Of a stretch of 64,000 nt of DNA, positions 51,288 through 59,560 are shown one piece after another. The stretch spans positions 31,715 to 95,714 of the forward strand of contig JBOHDX010000026.1 in NCBI GenBank assembly GCA_050700835.1, written 5' to 3'. The stretch's first letter is position 1. The number at the start of each line of letters is the position of its first letter. Source of the DNA: JBOHDX01 sp050700835. Lineage in GTDB: Bacteria > Actinomycetota > Actinomycetes > Propionibacteriales > Nocardioidaceae. Made by a program: the position numbers and the translations under genes. The notes under the pieces are model-generated. The model had not been told where the DNA came from. It ran no database searches and saw only the letters and a program-made list of their open reading frames with translations.

Positions 51288-51329
51288 ATGACCGAGCGCA
51301 TCCCGTCCGGCTGGTGTCCCGCCACGTAG
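51288..51329 (+). CDS. Candidate trpS leader peptide (13 residues, one Trp codon)
   Basis: Small open frame MTERIPSGWCPAT starting 7 nt after a TACACT promoter box and ending at TAG 51327-51329. It carries a Trp codon (51312-51314) just before RNA segment 1 of the putative attenuator (51328-51334). A ribosome waiting at Trp would leave segment 1 free, while one reaching the stop would cover it. Auxiliary trpS genes of Streptomyces are reported to use such ribosome-mediated attenuation. Coding is inferred from position; it is too short to test by family resemblance. Confidence 0.5.
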   Translation: MTERIPSGWCPAT

Positions 51330-51403
51330 GCGGCCCGCTCGCGCACGCGCATCCCTTCCATCGCCGCCTCGTCCTCGGGGCGGCGTCGTCGTGTCCGGCC
51401 GCC
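51328..51403 (+). promoter_or_regulatory. Candidate transcription attenuator of trpS
   Basis: Four alternating G+C segments: AGGCGGC (51328-51334), GCCGCCT (51363-51369), GGCGGC (51379-51384), GCCGCC (51398-51403). Segments 1 and 2 can pair over 7 bp. Segments 2 and 3 extend to a 10-bp hairpin with a 4-nt loop (51362-51371 with 51376-51385). Segments 3 and 4 give 6 bp. The pairings are mutually exclusive. With the leader peptide, hairpin 2:3 would be the terminator in Trp-replete cells and 1:2 the antiterminator. Confidence 0.5.
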
Positions 51404-51434
51404 ATCGTCGCGGGGCCCCTCACACCGGAGCGAC

Positions 51435-52466
51435 ATGACCACCGACATCAGCGACGACATCGGCGACGACAGGCGACACAACGTGCTGTCCGGGATCACC
51501 CCGTCAGGGCGGCTCACGCTCGGCAACCATCTGGGCGCACTGAGACGGTTCGCGGACTCCAGCACCGCCAGGCCCGGCGAGGCGACGTTCTTCGTGGCCG
51601 ATCTGCACGCGCTGACGAGTGACCACGACCCGGTCCGGCTGGTCCGGTTGACCCGCGAGACCGTGCTGCTGTTCCTGGCCGCCGGGATCGACCCGAAGGC
51701 CGCGACCGTGTTCGTGCAGAGCCAGGTACCCCAGCACGTCGAGCTGGCGTACCTGCTGGAGTGCACCGCCCACGTCGGGGAGCTGTCCCGGATGATCCAG
51801 TACAAGGAGAAGGTCGGACGAGGCGGACGGGTCGACGCCCGGGCCAGCCTGTTCACCTACCCGTGCCTGATGGCGGCTGACATCTTGGCGTACGACACGG
51901 ACGCGGTGCCGGTCGGCGGCGACCAGGACCAGCACGTCGAGCTGACCCGCGACCTTGCCCTGCGGTTCAACCGGTTGTACGGCACGACGTTCGTGGTGCC
52001 AAGGCTGGCGCGAGCGGCGCTGGCCGCGCGCGTCGCCGATCTTGCGAAGCCGCAGGCGAAGATGAGCAAGTCCGCCACGGACGACGCGCCCGGCGTGATC
52101 CGGCTGCTCGACCCGCCGGACGTGGTGCGTCGCAAGGTGATGCGGGCGGTCACCGACTCCGACACCAGCGTGCGCTACGACACGGCAACGAAGCCCGGCG
52201 TTTCGAACCTCATCGAGATTCTCGGCGCCTGCACCGGCGAGCCGGAGCTTGCCCACGTGGCCGAGGAGTTCGCGACGTACGGCGCGCTGAAGAAGGCGAC
52301 CGCGGACGCGGTGATCGCGGTGCTGTCACCGCTGCAGGAGCGGTACGCGGAGCTGGCACGGGACCAGGGCTATGTCGACGGCATCCTGGCCGACGGTGCC
52401 GAGCGGGCGTCGGCGCGGGCCGGGCGAACGGTGGCACGGGCGCGGGCGGCGATCGGCCTGCGCTAG
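51435..52466 (+). CDS. trpS: Tryptophanyl-tRNA synthetase
   Basis: Class I aminoacyl-tRNA synthetase charging tRNA-Trp. 343 residues. The HIGH-like motif is TPSGRLTLGNHLGALRRF (TLGNHLG, about residues 27-33), and the KMSKS signature is exact at about residue 209 (QAKMSKSATDDAPG). GGDQDQHVELTRDLA is the family's Trp/ATP-site segment. ATG 51435 has GGAG upstream. Whether this is the housekeeping or the auxiliary, indolmycin-resistant type cannot be decided here; its place near acuC and proC and the attenuator-like leader match the regulated Streptomyces copy. Confidence 0.96.
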   Translation: MTTDISDDIGDDRRHNVLSGITPSGRLTLGNHLGALRRFADSSTARPGEATFFVADLHALTSDHDPVRLVRLTRETVLLFLAAGIDPKAATVFVQSQVPQHVELAYLLECTAHVGELSRMIQYKEKVGRGGRVDARASLFTYPCLMAADILAYDTDAVPVGGDQDQHVELTRDLALRFNRLYGTTFVVPRLARAALAARVADLAKPQAKMSKSATDDAPGVIRLLDPPDVVRRKVMRAVTDSDTSVRYDTATKPGVSNLIEILGACTGEPELAHVAEEFATYGALKKATADAVIAVLSPLQERYAELARDQGYVDGILADGAERASARAGRTVARARAAIGLR

Positions 52467-52480
52467 GAGCGGCGAGCGGG

Positions 52481-53290
52481 TTATTCGGGTAGACCCTCGG
52501 CCAAGGCGCGGGAGCGGTCGCGTGCGGCCTCGAGCGCACGCAGGAACGCCGCCCGGACCTTGTGGTCCTCCAGCTCACGCATGGCCGCGGCAGTGGTGCC
52601 GCCTGGTGACGTCACGCGTTCGCGCAGCACCACGGGATGCTCACCGGTCTCGCGCAGAAGCTTCGCCGAACCGACCATCGTCTGCACGACCAGCTCCGTG
52701 GCGGTCGCACGAGGAAGTCCGAGGTGTACGCCAGCCTCGATCATCGCCTCGACCACGAAGAACAGGTAGGCGGGACCGGTCCCCGAGATGGCGGTGACGG
52801 CGTCCTGCTGGTTCTCCGGGACCCGGATCACGTGCCCGGTGGAGGACAGCAGCGACTCGGCCTCGGCCAGATGCTCCTCGTCGCAGTGGGAGCCGCGGGA
52901 GATGGCGGCCATGCCCTCGTCCACCAGCGCGGGCGTGTTGGGCATGACCCGCACCACCGGCGTGCCTGTGGGGAGCCGGGACTCGATCAGGGCGGTGGTG
53001 ATGCCGGCGGCGAGCGACACCACGAGCGTGCCGTCGGTGAGGTGAGGGGCGATCTCGTCGAGCAGGTCGGGCATGTCCTGAGGCTTCACCACCAGCACGA
53101 CGGTGTCGGCCTTGGTGGCCGCCTCGACGTTGGAGACCACGCCGATCCCGTACCGCTCGTGCAGCTCGCGGGCGCGCTCCGGTCGCCGCTCGGACAGCAT
53201 CAGGTCCTCGTGCCGCCGACCGGCACGCAGCAGTCCGGAGACGAGCGTCTCACCCATCACCCCGGCCCCCAGGACCGCGACGACCGTCAT
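52481..53290 (-). CDS. proC: Pyrroline-5-carboxylate reductase
   Basis: Last step of proline synthesis (NADPH-dependent). 269 residues. The N-terminal Rossmann loop is VVAVLGAGVMGETLVSGLLR; VMPNTPALVDEG and TAISGTGPAYLFFVVEAM are the family signatures, and TSPGGTTAAAMRELE is the C-terminal active-site helix. ATG 53290 follows GGGAGAG. It converges on trpS with 14 bp between stops and lies downstream of the proline dehydrogenase gene on the same strand. Confidence 0.96.
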   Translation of the reverse strand: MTVVAVLGAGVMGETLVSGLLRAGRRHEDLMLSERRPERARELHERYGIGVVSNVEAATKADTVVLVVKPQDMPDLLDEIAPHLTDGTLVVSLAAGITTALIESRLPTGTPVVRVMPNTPALVDEGMAAISRGSHCDEEHLAEAESLLSSTGHVIRVPENQQDAVTAISGTGPAYLFFVVEAMIEAGVHLGLPRATATELVVQTMVGSAKLLRETGEHPVVLRERVTSPGGTTAAAMRELEDHKVRAAFLRALEAARDRSRALAEGLPE

Positions 53291-53299
53291 GGCGCTCTC

Positions 53300-53412
53300 C
53301 CTTCGGCCCTGCGTTCGACTGAGCGTTCGGCTCAGCCCTTCGGCCCTGCGTCCGGCTCAGCCCTTCGGCCCTGCGTCCGGCTCAGCCTTCGGCCCTGCGT
53401 CCGGCTCAGCCT
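53300..53412. repeat. ~25-bp tandem repeats between proC and the proline dehydrogenase gene
   Basis: Three near-identical units with core TTCGGCCCTGCGTCCGGCTC (starting near 53339, 53364 and 53388) and a divergent longer first unit (about 53301-53338). The first unit includes CTGAGC-gttcg-GCTCAG, a clean hairpin (53319-53335). The array reaches into the last codons of the proline dehydrogenase gene. Confidence 0.75.
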
Positions 53413-54335
53413 TTCGTGGCCAACGACCGGGCGAAGAACCCGAGATTCGCCGGCCGCTCGGCCAGCCGGCGCATCAGGTAGCCGTACCACTCCTCGCCAT
53501 ACGGCACGTAGACCCGCATCCGGTGACCGTCGGCGGCGAGCCGCTTCTGCTCGTCGGGCCTGATGCCGAACAGCATCTGGAACTCGAAGTCATCCTTGCC
53601 GCGCCCGGCGTTCTCGGCGACGGTGCCCGCGATGCGGACCAACCTGGGGTCGTGCGAGGCGACCATCGGGTAGCCCTTGCCGCGCATCAGGTGCTTGAGA
53701 GAGCGAACGTACGACTTGTCCACCTCGGCCTTGTCCTGGAACGCGACCGACGCCGGCTCCTTGTAGGCGCCCTTGCACAAACGGACCCTGGAACCGATGT
53801 GCGCGAGGTCCTTGCAGTCCGCTTCCGTGCGCTGGAGGTACGCCTGGAGCACCGCACCGGTGGACGGGAAGTCCTGACGAAGCTCGTGGAGGATCCCCAG
53901 CGTCGAGTCGGTGGTGGTGTGGTCCTCCATGTCGAGGGTCACCGTGGTGCCGGCATTGGTCGCGGCCTGGCAGATGCGTCGAGCGTTGTCGAGCGCGATC
54001 TTCTCCCCGTCGGAGCCGAGCGCCTGACCGACTGCGGACAGCTTGACCGACACCTCTGCCTGGGTGTTGAGTCCGGCCTCGGTGAGGGCGGCGAGCACGG
54101 CGAGGTAGGCATCCACGGTGGCCTGCGCCTGAGTCCGGTCGAGGGTGTCCTCACCGAGGTGGTCCAGGGAGGCCAGCAGGCCGGCAGCGGCCAGCTCGCG
54201 AGTGGCTCGGACAGCGTCCTCGACGTGCTCACCCGGCACGAAGCGAGACACGATGCCACTCGAGATCGGCATCGTGCTGACCATCCTCTTGATCCGACCG
54301 CTGCGCGACAACGCGAGCAACGACTGACGCAACAC
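53406..54335 (-). CDS. Proline dehydrogenase
   Basis: FAD-dependent PRODH domain enzyme that oxidises proline to pyrroline-5-carboxylate, stand-alone form (no P5C dehydrogenase half). About 309 residues. TIM-barrel motifs are visible: VTLDMEDHTTTDSTL, SRVRLCKGAYKEP, FEFQMLFGIRPDEQKRL and the C-terminal RVYVPYGEEWYGYLMRRLAE that closes the proline site. The GTG at 54335 was chosen because GAGG is about 5 nt upstream; GTG 54338 and GTG 54374 are alternatives. It lies upstream of proC, which runs the opposite chemistry. Confidence 0.92.
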   Translation of the reverse strand: MLRQSLLALSRSGRIKRMVSTMPISSGIVSRFVPGEHVEDAVRATRELAAAGLLASLDHLGEDTLDRTQAQATVDAYLAVLAALTEAGLNTQAEVSVKLSAVGQALGSDGEKIALDNARRICQAATNAGTTVTLDMEDHTTTDSTLGILHELRQDFPSTGAVLQAYLQRTEADCKDLAHIGSRVRLCKGAYKEPASVAFQDKAEVDKSYVRSLKHLMRGKGYPMVASHDPRLVRIAGTVAENAGRGKDDFEFQMLFGIRPDEQKRLAADGHRMRVYVPYGEEWYGYLMRRLAERPANLGFFARSLATKG

Positions 54336-54463
54336 CACGGCCTCGTCCTCTCCACCGGCGGTCCGTCCGCGCACGGGCAGGGGTCAGGTTATGCCGTGCG
54401 GCGGCGCAGCGTCGCGGCGCCCACGGCCACCGCTGGTCCGCTACCGCGCCTGCCGCGCCCACT

Positions 54464-54537
54464 CCGCTTCACACGCCGCCGGTACCGATTTGAGCCCGAA
54501 ATGCCCGATTCAGTGGTACGCGCGGCGTGTGAAGCGG
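54464..54537. repeat. Long intergenic inverted repeat
   Basis: Arms of 23 nt (54464-54486 and 54515-54537) match at 21 positions; the outer part CCGCTTCACACGCCGC is perfect. They enclose 28 nt including GATTTGAGCCCGAAATGCCC. It lies in the gap between the sugar isomerase (stop 54604) and the start of the proline dehydrogenase gene (54335), both on the minus strand. No gene is visible in the 268-bp gap. Confidence 0.8.
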
Positions 54538-54603
54538 GGGGGATCGGGTCAGCGATCTGTCAGGTAGCGCTGCAGGGTCGGACCGTCCTGGCGCCGCTGT
54601 CGC

Positions 54604-55446
54604 TCATCTCGTCCGGCCGGCCATCGGGCTGCTGCCGGGCCGCACGAAGTTGAGCCGGGTGAACGCGAGCGACTCCACGAGGTCCTCCTCACGCGCCCCG
54701 CGGTTGGGGCACCGCCGGGTGTTGATCTCGATCACGACGTGGCCGTCGAACCCGTCCGCTGCCACCATCTCGAGGAACTCCGCGCACGGCTGAGCGCCCC
54801 GCCCGGGCACCAGGTGCTCGTCCTTGGAGGAGCCCGAGCCGTCCGCCATGTGTACGTGGGTCAGCCGGTCACCGAGGTCGCGCGCCATCCCCATCGGGTC
54901 GGCGCCCGCCGTAGCCGAGTGAGAGAGGTCGACGGTCACGTGGCGGTAGTCGTGCTCCACCGGGTCCCACCCCGGCACGTACGCCTGGAGCTCGCGGCGA
55001 GCCGTGCGCCAGGGGTACATGTTCTCGACGGCGAAGACGATCCCGGTCTCGTCCTCGAGGGCCGCGATGCCCTCCACGAACCCCTTGGCGTACTCACGTT
55101 GCCAGCGGAACGGTGGATGCACGACAACCACGCCGGCGCCCAGGGTCCGCGCCATCTCGGCGCTCCTGGTGAGCTTGCCCCAGGGGTCGCTGCCCCACAC
55201 CCGTTGGGTGATCAGCAGGCAGGGCGAGTGGATGGCGACGACGGGGATCTGGTGGTAGTCGCGCAGGTGGGTCACCGCGTCGACGTCCTGGCTGATCTCG
55301 TCGATCCCGACCATGACCTCCACGCCGTCGTAGCCGAGCCGGGCCGCCAGCTCGAACCCGCTTGCCGTCGACTCGGGAAACACCGAGGCGGTCGACAACG
55401 CGACCGGCGCAACCTCATCCTCGGCGAGGTCAGCTGGCGAAGTCAC
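54604..55446 (-). CDS. Sugar phosphate isomerase/epimerase (AP-endonuclease-2-like TIM barrel)
   Basis: 280 residues. TIM-barrel protein of the xylose-isomerase-like family: VALSTASVFPESTASGFELAA, LGYDGVEVMVG, VVHPPFRWQREYAKGF, VFAVENMYPW, VTVDLSHSATAGADP, LTHVHMADGSG and HVVIEINTRR hold the His, Glu and Asp metal ligands usual for the family. The substrate is unknown. A TAGGCT box ends 6 nt before GTG 55446, so the mRNA is probably leaderless. Confidence 0.85.
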   Translation of the reverse strand: MTSPADLAEDEVAPVALSTASVFPESTASGFELAARLGYDGVEVMVGIDEISQDVDAVTHLRDYHQIPVVAIHSPCLLITQRVWGSDPWGKLTRSAEMARTLGAGVVVVHPPFRWQREYAKGFVEGIAALEDETGIVFAVENMYPWRTARRELQAYVPGWDPVEHDYRHVTVDLSHSATAGADPMGMARDLGDRLTHVHMADGSGSSKDEHLVPGRGAQPCAEFLEMVAADGFDGHVVIEINTRRCPNRGAREEDLVESLAFTRLNFVRPGSSPMAGRTR

Positions 55447-55470
55447 CGATCCAGCCTAAGGCGTCGCCGT

Positions 55471-56394
55471 TCACAGCTGGTCGAGGCGCTGCAGGATCAC
55501 GCCCTCTCGCAGGGCCCAGGGACACACTTCGAGCTCGGTGACAGCGAACAGATCCATCACCGCGTCCGCGACGATGGCACCGGCCGGGATCTGGTGCGCG
55601 CGGTTCGCGGAGACGCCCGGCAGCTCCGCCACCTCCCTGGTGGACATCCGGCTCAGCCGCGGCAGCCAGGACGTCAGGTCCGTGTGGGACAGCGTGCGCC
55701 GGACGTATGGGCCTTCCGACGAAGCCGCGGCCCCGCAGATCCGGGCGAGAGAGCGGAAGGTCTTGCTGGTCGCGACCGCTCGGTCGACGCTTCCACCGCG
55801 GAGTACCGACCCCGCGTCGCGGGCGATGGCAGCCCGGACGTGGCGACGCAGCTCCCGGACCGTCTCGCCCTCGGCCGGGGACTGGGTGAGCCATGCGCGG
55901 GTCAGGCGGCCGGCGCCTAGGGGCAGCGACTGCTCCACGTCCGGCGACTCGTCCGATCCCGCTGCGATCTCCAGCGATCCGCCCCCGATGTCGAACACGA
56001 CGAGCCGCCCGGACGACCAGCCGAACCACCGGCGCACGGCCAGGAAGGTGAGGCGCGCCTCGTCCCCGCCCGGGAGCACCTGGAGATCGATGTCGGTCTC
56101 GCCGTGTACCCGGCGCAACACCTCGTCGGCGTTGGTCGCGTCGCGCACGGCCGACGTGGCGAAGGCCAACACCGACGAGCACCCCTTGTCCTCGGCGATC
56201 TGCTGGGCCGAGCGTACGAACGCCACCAGCGCCGTCACGCCCGACTCGTCGACCGCACCGTCGGCGTCGAGGTGCTCGGCCAATGCGAGCGGCTCCTTGT
56301 GGCTGAACGCCGGCAACGGCCGGGCTCCCCGGTGCGCATCCACCACCAGCAGGTGACCCGTGTTGGAGCCGATGTCGAGCACTCCCATCCGCAT
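55471..56394 (-). CDS. Ppx/GppA-family phosphatase
   Basis: Exopolyphosphatase or pppGpp phosphohydrolase, 307 residues, the short form lacking an HD domain. ASKHA nucleotide folds show as MGVLDIGSNTGHLLVVDAH (residues 3-21) and the phosphate loop LVVFDIGGGSLEIAAGSDE (about 132-150). SVLAFATSAVRDATNADEV carries the family's catalytic-region residues. In actinobacteria the short type is usually an exopolyphosphatase. A TAGCCT box ends 6 nt before ATG 56394 (leaderless candidate). Confidence 0.9.
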   Translation of the reverse strand: MRMGVLDIGSNTGHLLVVDAHRGARPLPAFSHKEPLALAEHLDADGAVDESGVTALVAFVRSAQQIAEDKGCSSVLAFATSAVRDATNADEVLRRVHGETDIDLQVLPGGDEARLTFLAVRRWFGWSSGRLVVFDIGGGSLEIAAGSDESPDVEQSLPLGAGRLTRAWLTQSPAEGETVRELRRHVRAAIARDAGSVLRGGSVDRAVATSKTFRSLARICGAAASSEGPYVRRTLSHTDLTSWLPRLSRMSTREVAELPGVSANRAHQIPAGAIVADAVMDLFAVTELEVCPWALREGVILQRLDQL

Positions 56395-56559
56395 GGGCCA
56401 AGGCTATGGGGTCTGCGTCGGCGCTCACGCGGAGGCGACACCCGGGACGTCGACCAGAGCGACGTGCGCTCGGGGCCCGAGACGCGCAGGTGCACCGTGC
56501 GCCGTACCTCGAGGTCAGGCGAGCACGGTGACGCCACCGACGTCGTTAGAGTTGCTCGC

Positions 56560-57318
56560 GTGCCCGAAGTGCCGCTGGATTTTCCTCGCGCGTTCGCCGA
56601 GTTCGCCGACCCCGCCGACGAGAGTGTCGTGTTCCGGTGCGACCTGACGTGGCTCACGTCGCGGTGGACGTGCATCTTCGGATCCGGCTGCCAGGGCATC
56701 GACGCGGCCCGCGGCGACGCCGGGTGCTGCACCCTCGGGGCACACTTCTCCGACGCCGACGACCACAGGAGGGTGAAGCGCTTCGTACGCCGGCTCGGCA
56801 AGGAGGTCTGGGAGCACAAGACCGACGCCAAGGACGGCGGGTGGACCGAGCACGACGAGGACGGCGAGCTCAAGACGCGGGTCGTCGACGGAGCCTGCAT
56901 CTTCCACAACTCCGAAGGATTCCCCGGCGGTGCCGGCTGCGCGCTGCACCGGTGGGCCCTGGAGAACGACGAGAAGCCGCTGGACGTCAAGCCGGACGTG
57001 TGTTGGCAACTGCCGATCCGACGCCAGTTCCGCGACGTCGAGCGCACGGATGGGAGCACCTACACCGAGGTCAGCATCACCGAGTACGACCGTCGCGGCT
57101 GGGGTGCGGGGGGCCACGACCTCGACTGGTACTGCTCAGGCAACACCGAGGCGCACATCGGCACCGAACCGGTGTTCAGGTCCATCGCCGACGAGCTGGT
57201 GGCGCTGATGGGGCAGCCGGCCTACGACGCGCTCGCTGAGATCTGCGCGGACCACACCGCGCGGCGCGGCAGGCTGATGGTGCACCCAGCGACCCGCGAG
57301 GCCGCACGTCGTCGCTGA
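56560..57318 (+). CDS. Conserved Cys-rich protein of unknown function
   Basis: 252 residues. It has many cysteines in short clusters: FRCDLTWLTSRWTCIFGSGC, DAGCCTLGAHFSDADD, GACIFHNSEGFPGGAGCALH, DVCWQLP, LDWYCSG. The pattern resembles Fe-S or zinc-binding YkgJ/DUF3109-type proteins, and similar uncharacterised proteins are common in actinobacteria, but I cannot name the family firmly. There is no signal peptide. The GTG at 56560 is supported by a TAGAGT box ending 7 nt upstream. Possible role: metal or Fe-S handling or an oxidoreductase. Confidence 0.7.
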   Translation: MPEVPLDFPRAFAEFADPADESVVFRCDLTWLTSRWTCIFGSGCQGIDAARGDAGCCTLGAHFSDADDHRRVKRFVRRLGKEVWEHKTDAKDGGWTEHDEDGELKTRVVDGACIFHNSEGFPGGAGCALHRWALENDEKPLDVKPDVCWQLPIRRQFRDVERTDGSTYTEVSITEYDRRGWGAGGHDLDWYCSGNTEAHIGTEPVFRSIADELVALMGQPAYDALAEICADHTARRGRLMVHPATREAARRR

Positions 57319-57363
57319 CCCCCGCTGCTTCGCGGCCCCCGCGCGGCGGCCACAATGCCTCGT

Positions 57364-58002
57364 ATGCATCTGGATCACCTGTCGTACGCCGTCGGCCCCG
57401 ACGGGCTCGCCGGCACCACCAAGCGCTTGGCAGCGCTGCTCGGTGAGCCGTTCCGCGACGGTGGGATCCACCCTCGCTTCGGCACCCGCAACCAGGTGCT
57501 CCCGCTCGCCGGTCGGCAGTACCTCGAGGTGGTCGAGGTGCTCGACCACCCCGCCTCGGACAAGGTGCCGTTCGGGCAGGCGGTCCGCGCACGTTCGGCC
57601 TCGGGCGGGGGCTGGCTCGGCTGGGTCGTCGCGGTTGACGACATCGCCCCCGTGGAGCTCCGGCTCGGACGCCCCGCCGTGCAGGGCAACCGCTACCGGC
57701 CGGACGGGTTCGACCTGCGCTGGAAGCAGATTGGGGTGAAGGGGCTGCAGGCCGACCCCCAGCTGCCGTTCGTGCTGCAGTGGGAGTCCGACCCCGACCA
57801 GCACCCGTCCGCCGGTGCCAGCGGGCAGCTAGGCCTGATCGCCCTGGAGATCGCCGGCGACCCCGACCGGGTCACGCAGTGGCTGGGCGAGCCGGCCATG
57901 GCCGCTCTGCAGGGCATCGACGTGTCGTGGGTCGCGCCGAGCGGCGCCCCCGGCGTCGTCGCTGCGCGCTTCTCGACCGCCGGCGGCGAAGTCCGGATCT
58001 GA
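57364..58002 (+). CDS. VOC (glyoxalase-like) family protein
   Basis: 212 residues. The N-terminal betaalphabeta module MHLDHLSYAVGPDGLAGTTK and the second RNQVLPLAGRQYLEVVEVLD match the glyoxalase-like domain type (PF13468-like), with a possible metal His at HLDH and a Glu at LEVVE. No substrate can be given. ATG 57364 is favoured by a CACAAT box ending 7 nt upstream; an in-frame ATG at 57355 adds three residues. Confidence 0.75.
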   Translation: MHLDHLSYAVGPDGLAGTTKRLAALLGEPFRDGGIHPRFGTRNQVLPLAGRQYLEVVEVLDHPASDKVPFGQAVRARSASGGGWLGWVVAVDDIAPVELRLGRPAVQGNRYRPDGFDLRWKQIGVKGLQADPQLPFVLQWESDPDQHPSAGASGQLGLIALEIAGDPDRVTQWLGEPAMAALQGIDVSWVAPSGAPGVVAARFSTAGGEVRI

Positions 58003-58061
58003 CCACGATCCAGGCCCGGCCCGCCGGGCTGGTGTCGGTGTGGTGACCTAGCCTTCGCGAC

Positions 58062-59504
58062 ATGGCACCCACCAGGACAGCTGCCGGACCCGCACGGACC
58101 CGCACTCGGGCGACCTTCCGCTGCGTCGAGTGCGGCTGGGAGACCGCCAAGTGGGTGGGACGGTGCGGTGAGTGCCAGGCCTGGGGCACGGTCGACCAGG
58201 CCGGCTCGGCGCCCTCGGGGCGCACCGCGCCCGGCCCGGTCAGCCAGCCGGCGCTGGCGATGCCTGACATCGACGTCCGCGCCTCCGCAGCGATGTCCTG
58301 CGGAGTCGGCGAGCTCGACCGCGTGCTCGGTGGGGGGCTCGTCCCCGGGGCCGCACTGCTGCTCGCCGGCGAGCCAGGGGTAGGCAAGTCGACCTTGTTG
58401 CTGGAGGTGGCCGCCCAATGGTCCAAGGCGGGCCGCACCACGTTGTACGTCTCTGGCGAGGAGTCCGCGGCCCAGGTTCGACTTCGTGCCGACCGGACCC
58501 GAGCTGTGCAATCCTCGCTCTACCTCGCAGCGGAGACCGACCTTGCCGCGGTGCTCACCCACATCGACCAGGTGCGCCCGTCACTGCTCGTCGTCGACTC
58601 GGTGCAGACCATCGGGTCATCCGAGGTCGACGGCGCGCCGGGAGGCGTCACGCAGGTCCGTGAGGTTGCGGCCGCGCTGGTGCAGATCGCGAAGCGGCGC
58701 AACATCTCGACGTTGCTGGTCGGACACGTCACCAAGGACGGCACGATCGCCGGCCCCCGGGTGCTCGAGCACATCGTGGACGTCGTGCTGCACTTCGAAG
58801 GCGACCGCAACTCACGACTCCGTCTCCTCCGCGCCGTCAAGAACCGCTTCGGGCCGGTCGACGAGATCGGCTGCTTCGACCTGTCCGGTGACGGGATCGT
58901 CGAGGTGTCCGACCCGACCGGGCTCTTCATCTCCCGGCACAGCGAGCCGGTGTCCGGGACGTGCGTGACCGTGACCATGGAAGGCCGCCGACCGCTGCTG
59001 GCCGAGGTCCAGTCCCTGGTGGCACCGTCGCCCCTCACAGCGCCGCGGAGAGCGACCAGTGGCCTCGACTCCGCGCGGGTGGCGATGGTGCTGGCCGTGC
59101 TCGAGCGCCGGGCCCGGGTCCGAATCGGGCCCGCGGATGTCTATGTCGCAACGGTTGGCGGAGCTCGTCTCACCGAGCCGGCCGCCGACCTCGCGACCGC
59201 CATCGCCACCGCGTCCGCCTTCAGCGACACCGTCGTCCCGACGGACCTGGTGGCGCTCGGCGAGGTCGGCCTCGCCGGCGAGGTCCGGCGAGTGGCGGGG
59301 CTCCAGCACCGGCTGCGCGAGGCGGCCCGGTTGGGCTTCCGCACGGCGATCGTCCCCACCGACCTCGGGCCCGCACCCGTGGCCGCGCTCAGCGCTCACG
59401 ACCTCGAGATCATCCGCGTACCCGACGTAGTGACCGCACTGCGTCTGCTCGGTGTGATCGAGTCACGCTCGTCCGGCCCCTCTACTCCACCGCCCTTAGA
59501 CTGA
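58062..59504 (+). CDS. radA: DNA repair protein RadA
   Basis: RecA-like branch-migration ATPase that helps process recombination intermediates. 480 residues. The N-terminal zinc motif is CVECGWETAKWVGRCGEC (about residues 21-38), Walker A is GEPGVGKSTLLLEVAAQ (about 104), and the RadA-specific KNRFG is in RAVKNRFGPVDEIGCFDL (about 261). The C-terminal Lon-protease-like domain begins near 310 (LDSARVAMVLAVLERRARVR). A TAGCCT box ends 7 nt before ATG 58062 (leaderless candidate). disA follows. Confidence 0.96.
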   Translation: MAPTRTAAGPARTRTRATFRCVECGWETAKWVGRCGECQAWGTVDQAGSAPSGRTAPGPVSQPALAMPDIDVRASAAMSCGVGELDRVLGGGLVPGAALLLAGEPGVGKSTLLLEVAAQWSKAGRTTLYVSGEESAAQVRLRADRTRAVQSSLYLAAETDLAAVLTHIDQVRPSLLVVDSVQTIGSSEVDGAPGGVTQVREVAAALVQIAKRRNISTLLVGHVTKDGTIAGPRVLEHIVDVVLHFEGDRNSRLRLLRAVKNRFGPVDEIGCFDLSGDGIVEVSDPTGLFISRHSEPVSGTCVTVTMEGRRPLLAEVQSLVAPSPLTAPRRATSGLDSARVAMVLAVLERRARVRIGPADVYVATVGGARLTEPAADLATAIATASAFSDTVVPTDLVALGEVGLAGEVRRVAGLQHRLREAARLGFRTAIVPTDLGPAPVAALSAHDLEIIRVPDVVTALRLLGVIESRSSGPSTPPPLD

Positions 59505-59560
59505 CCTCCGCGGCCGCGCCGAGCCCGGCCGGTCGTGCCCGTTGGACCCCCAGGAGAGTC

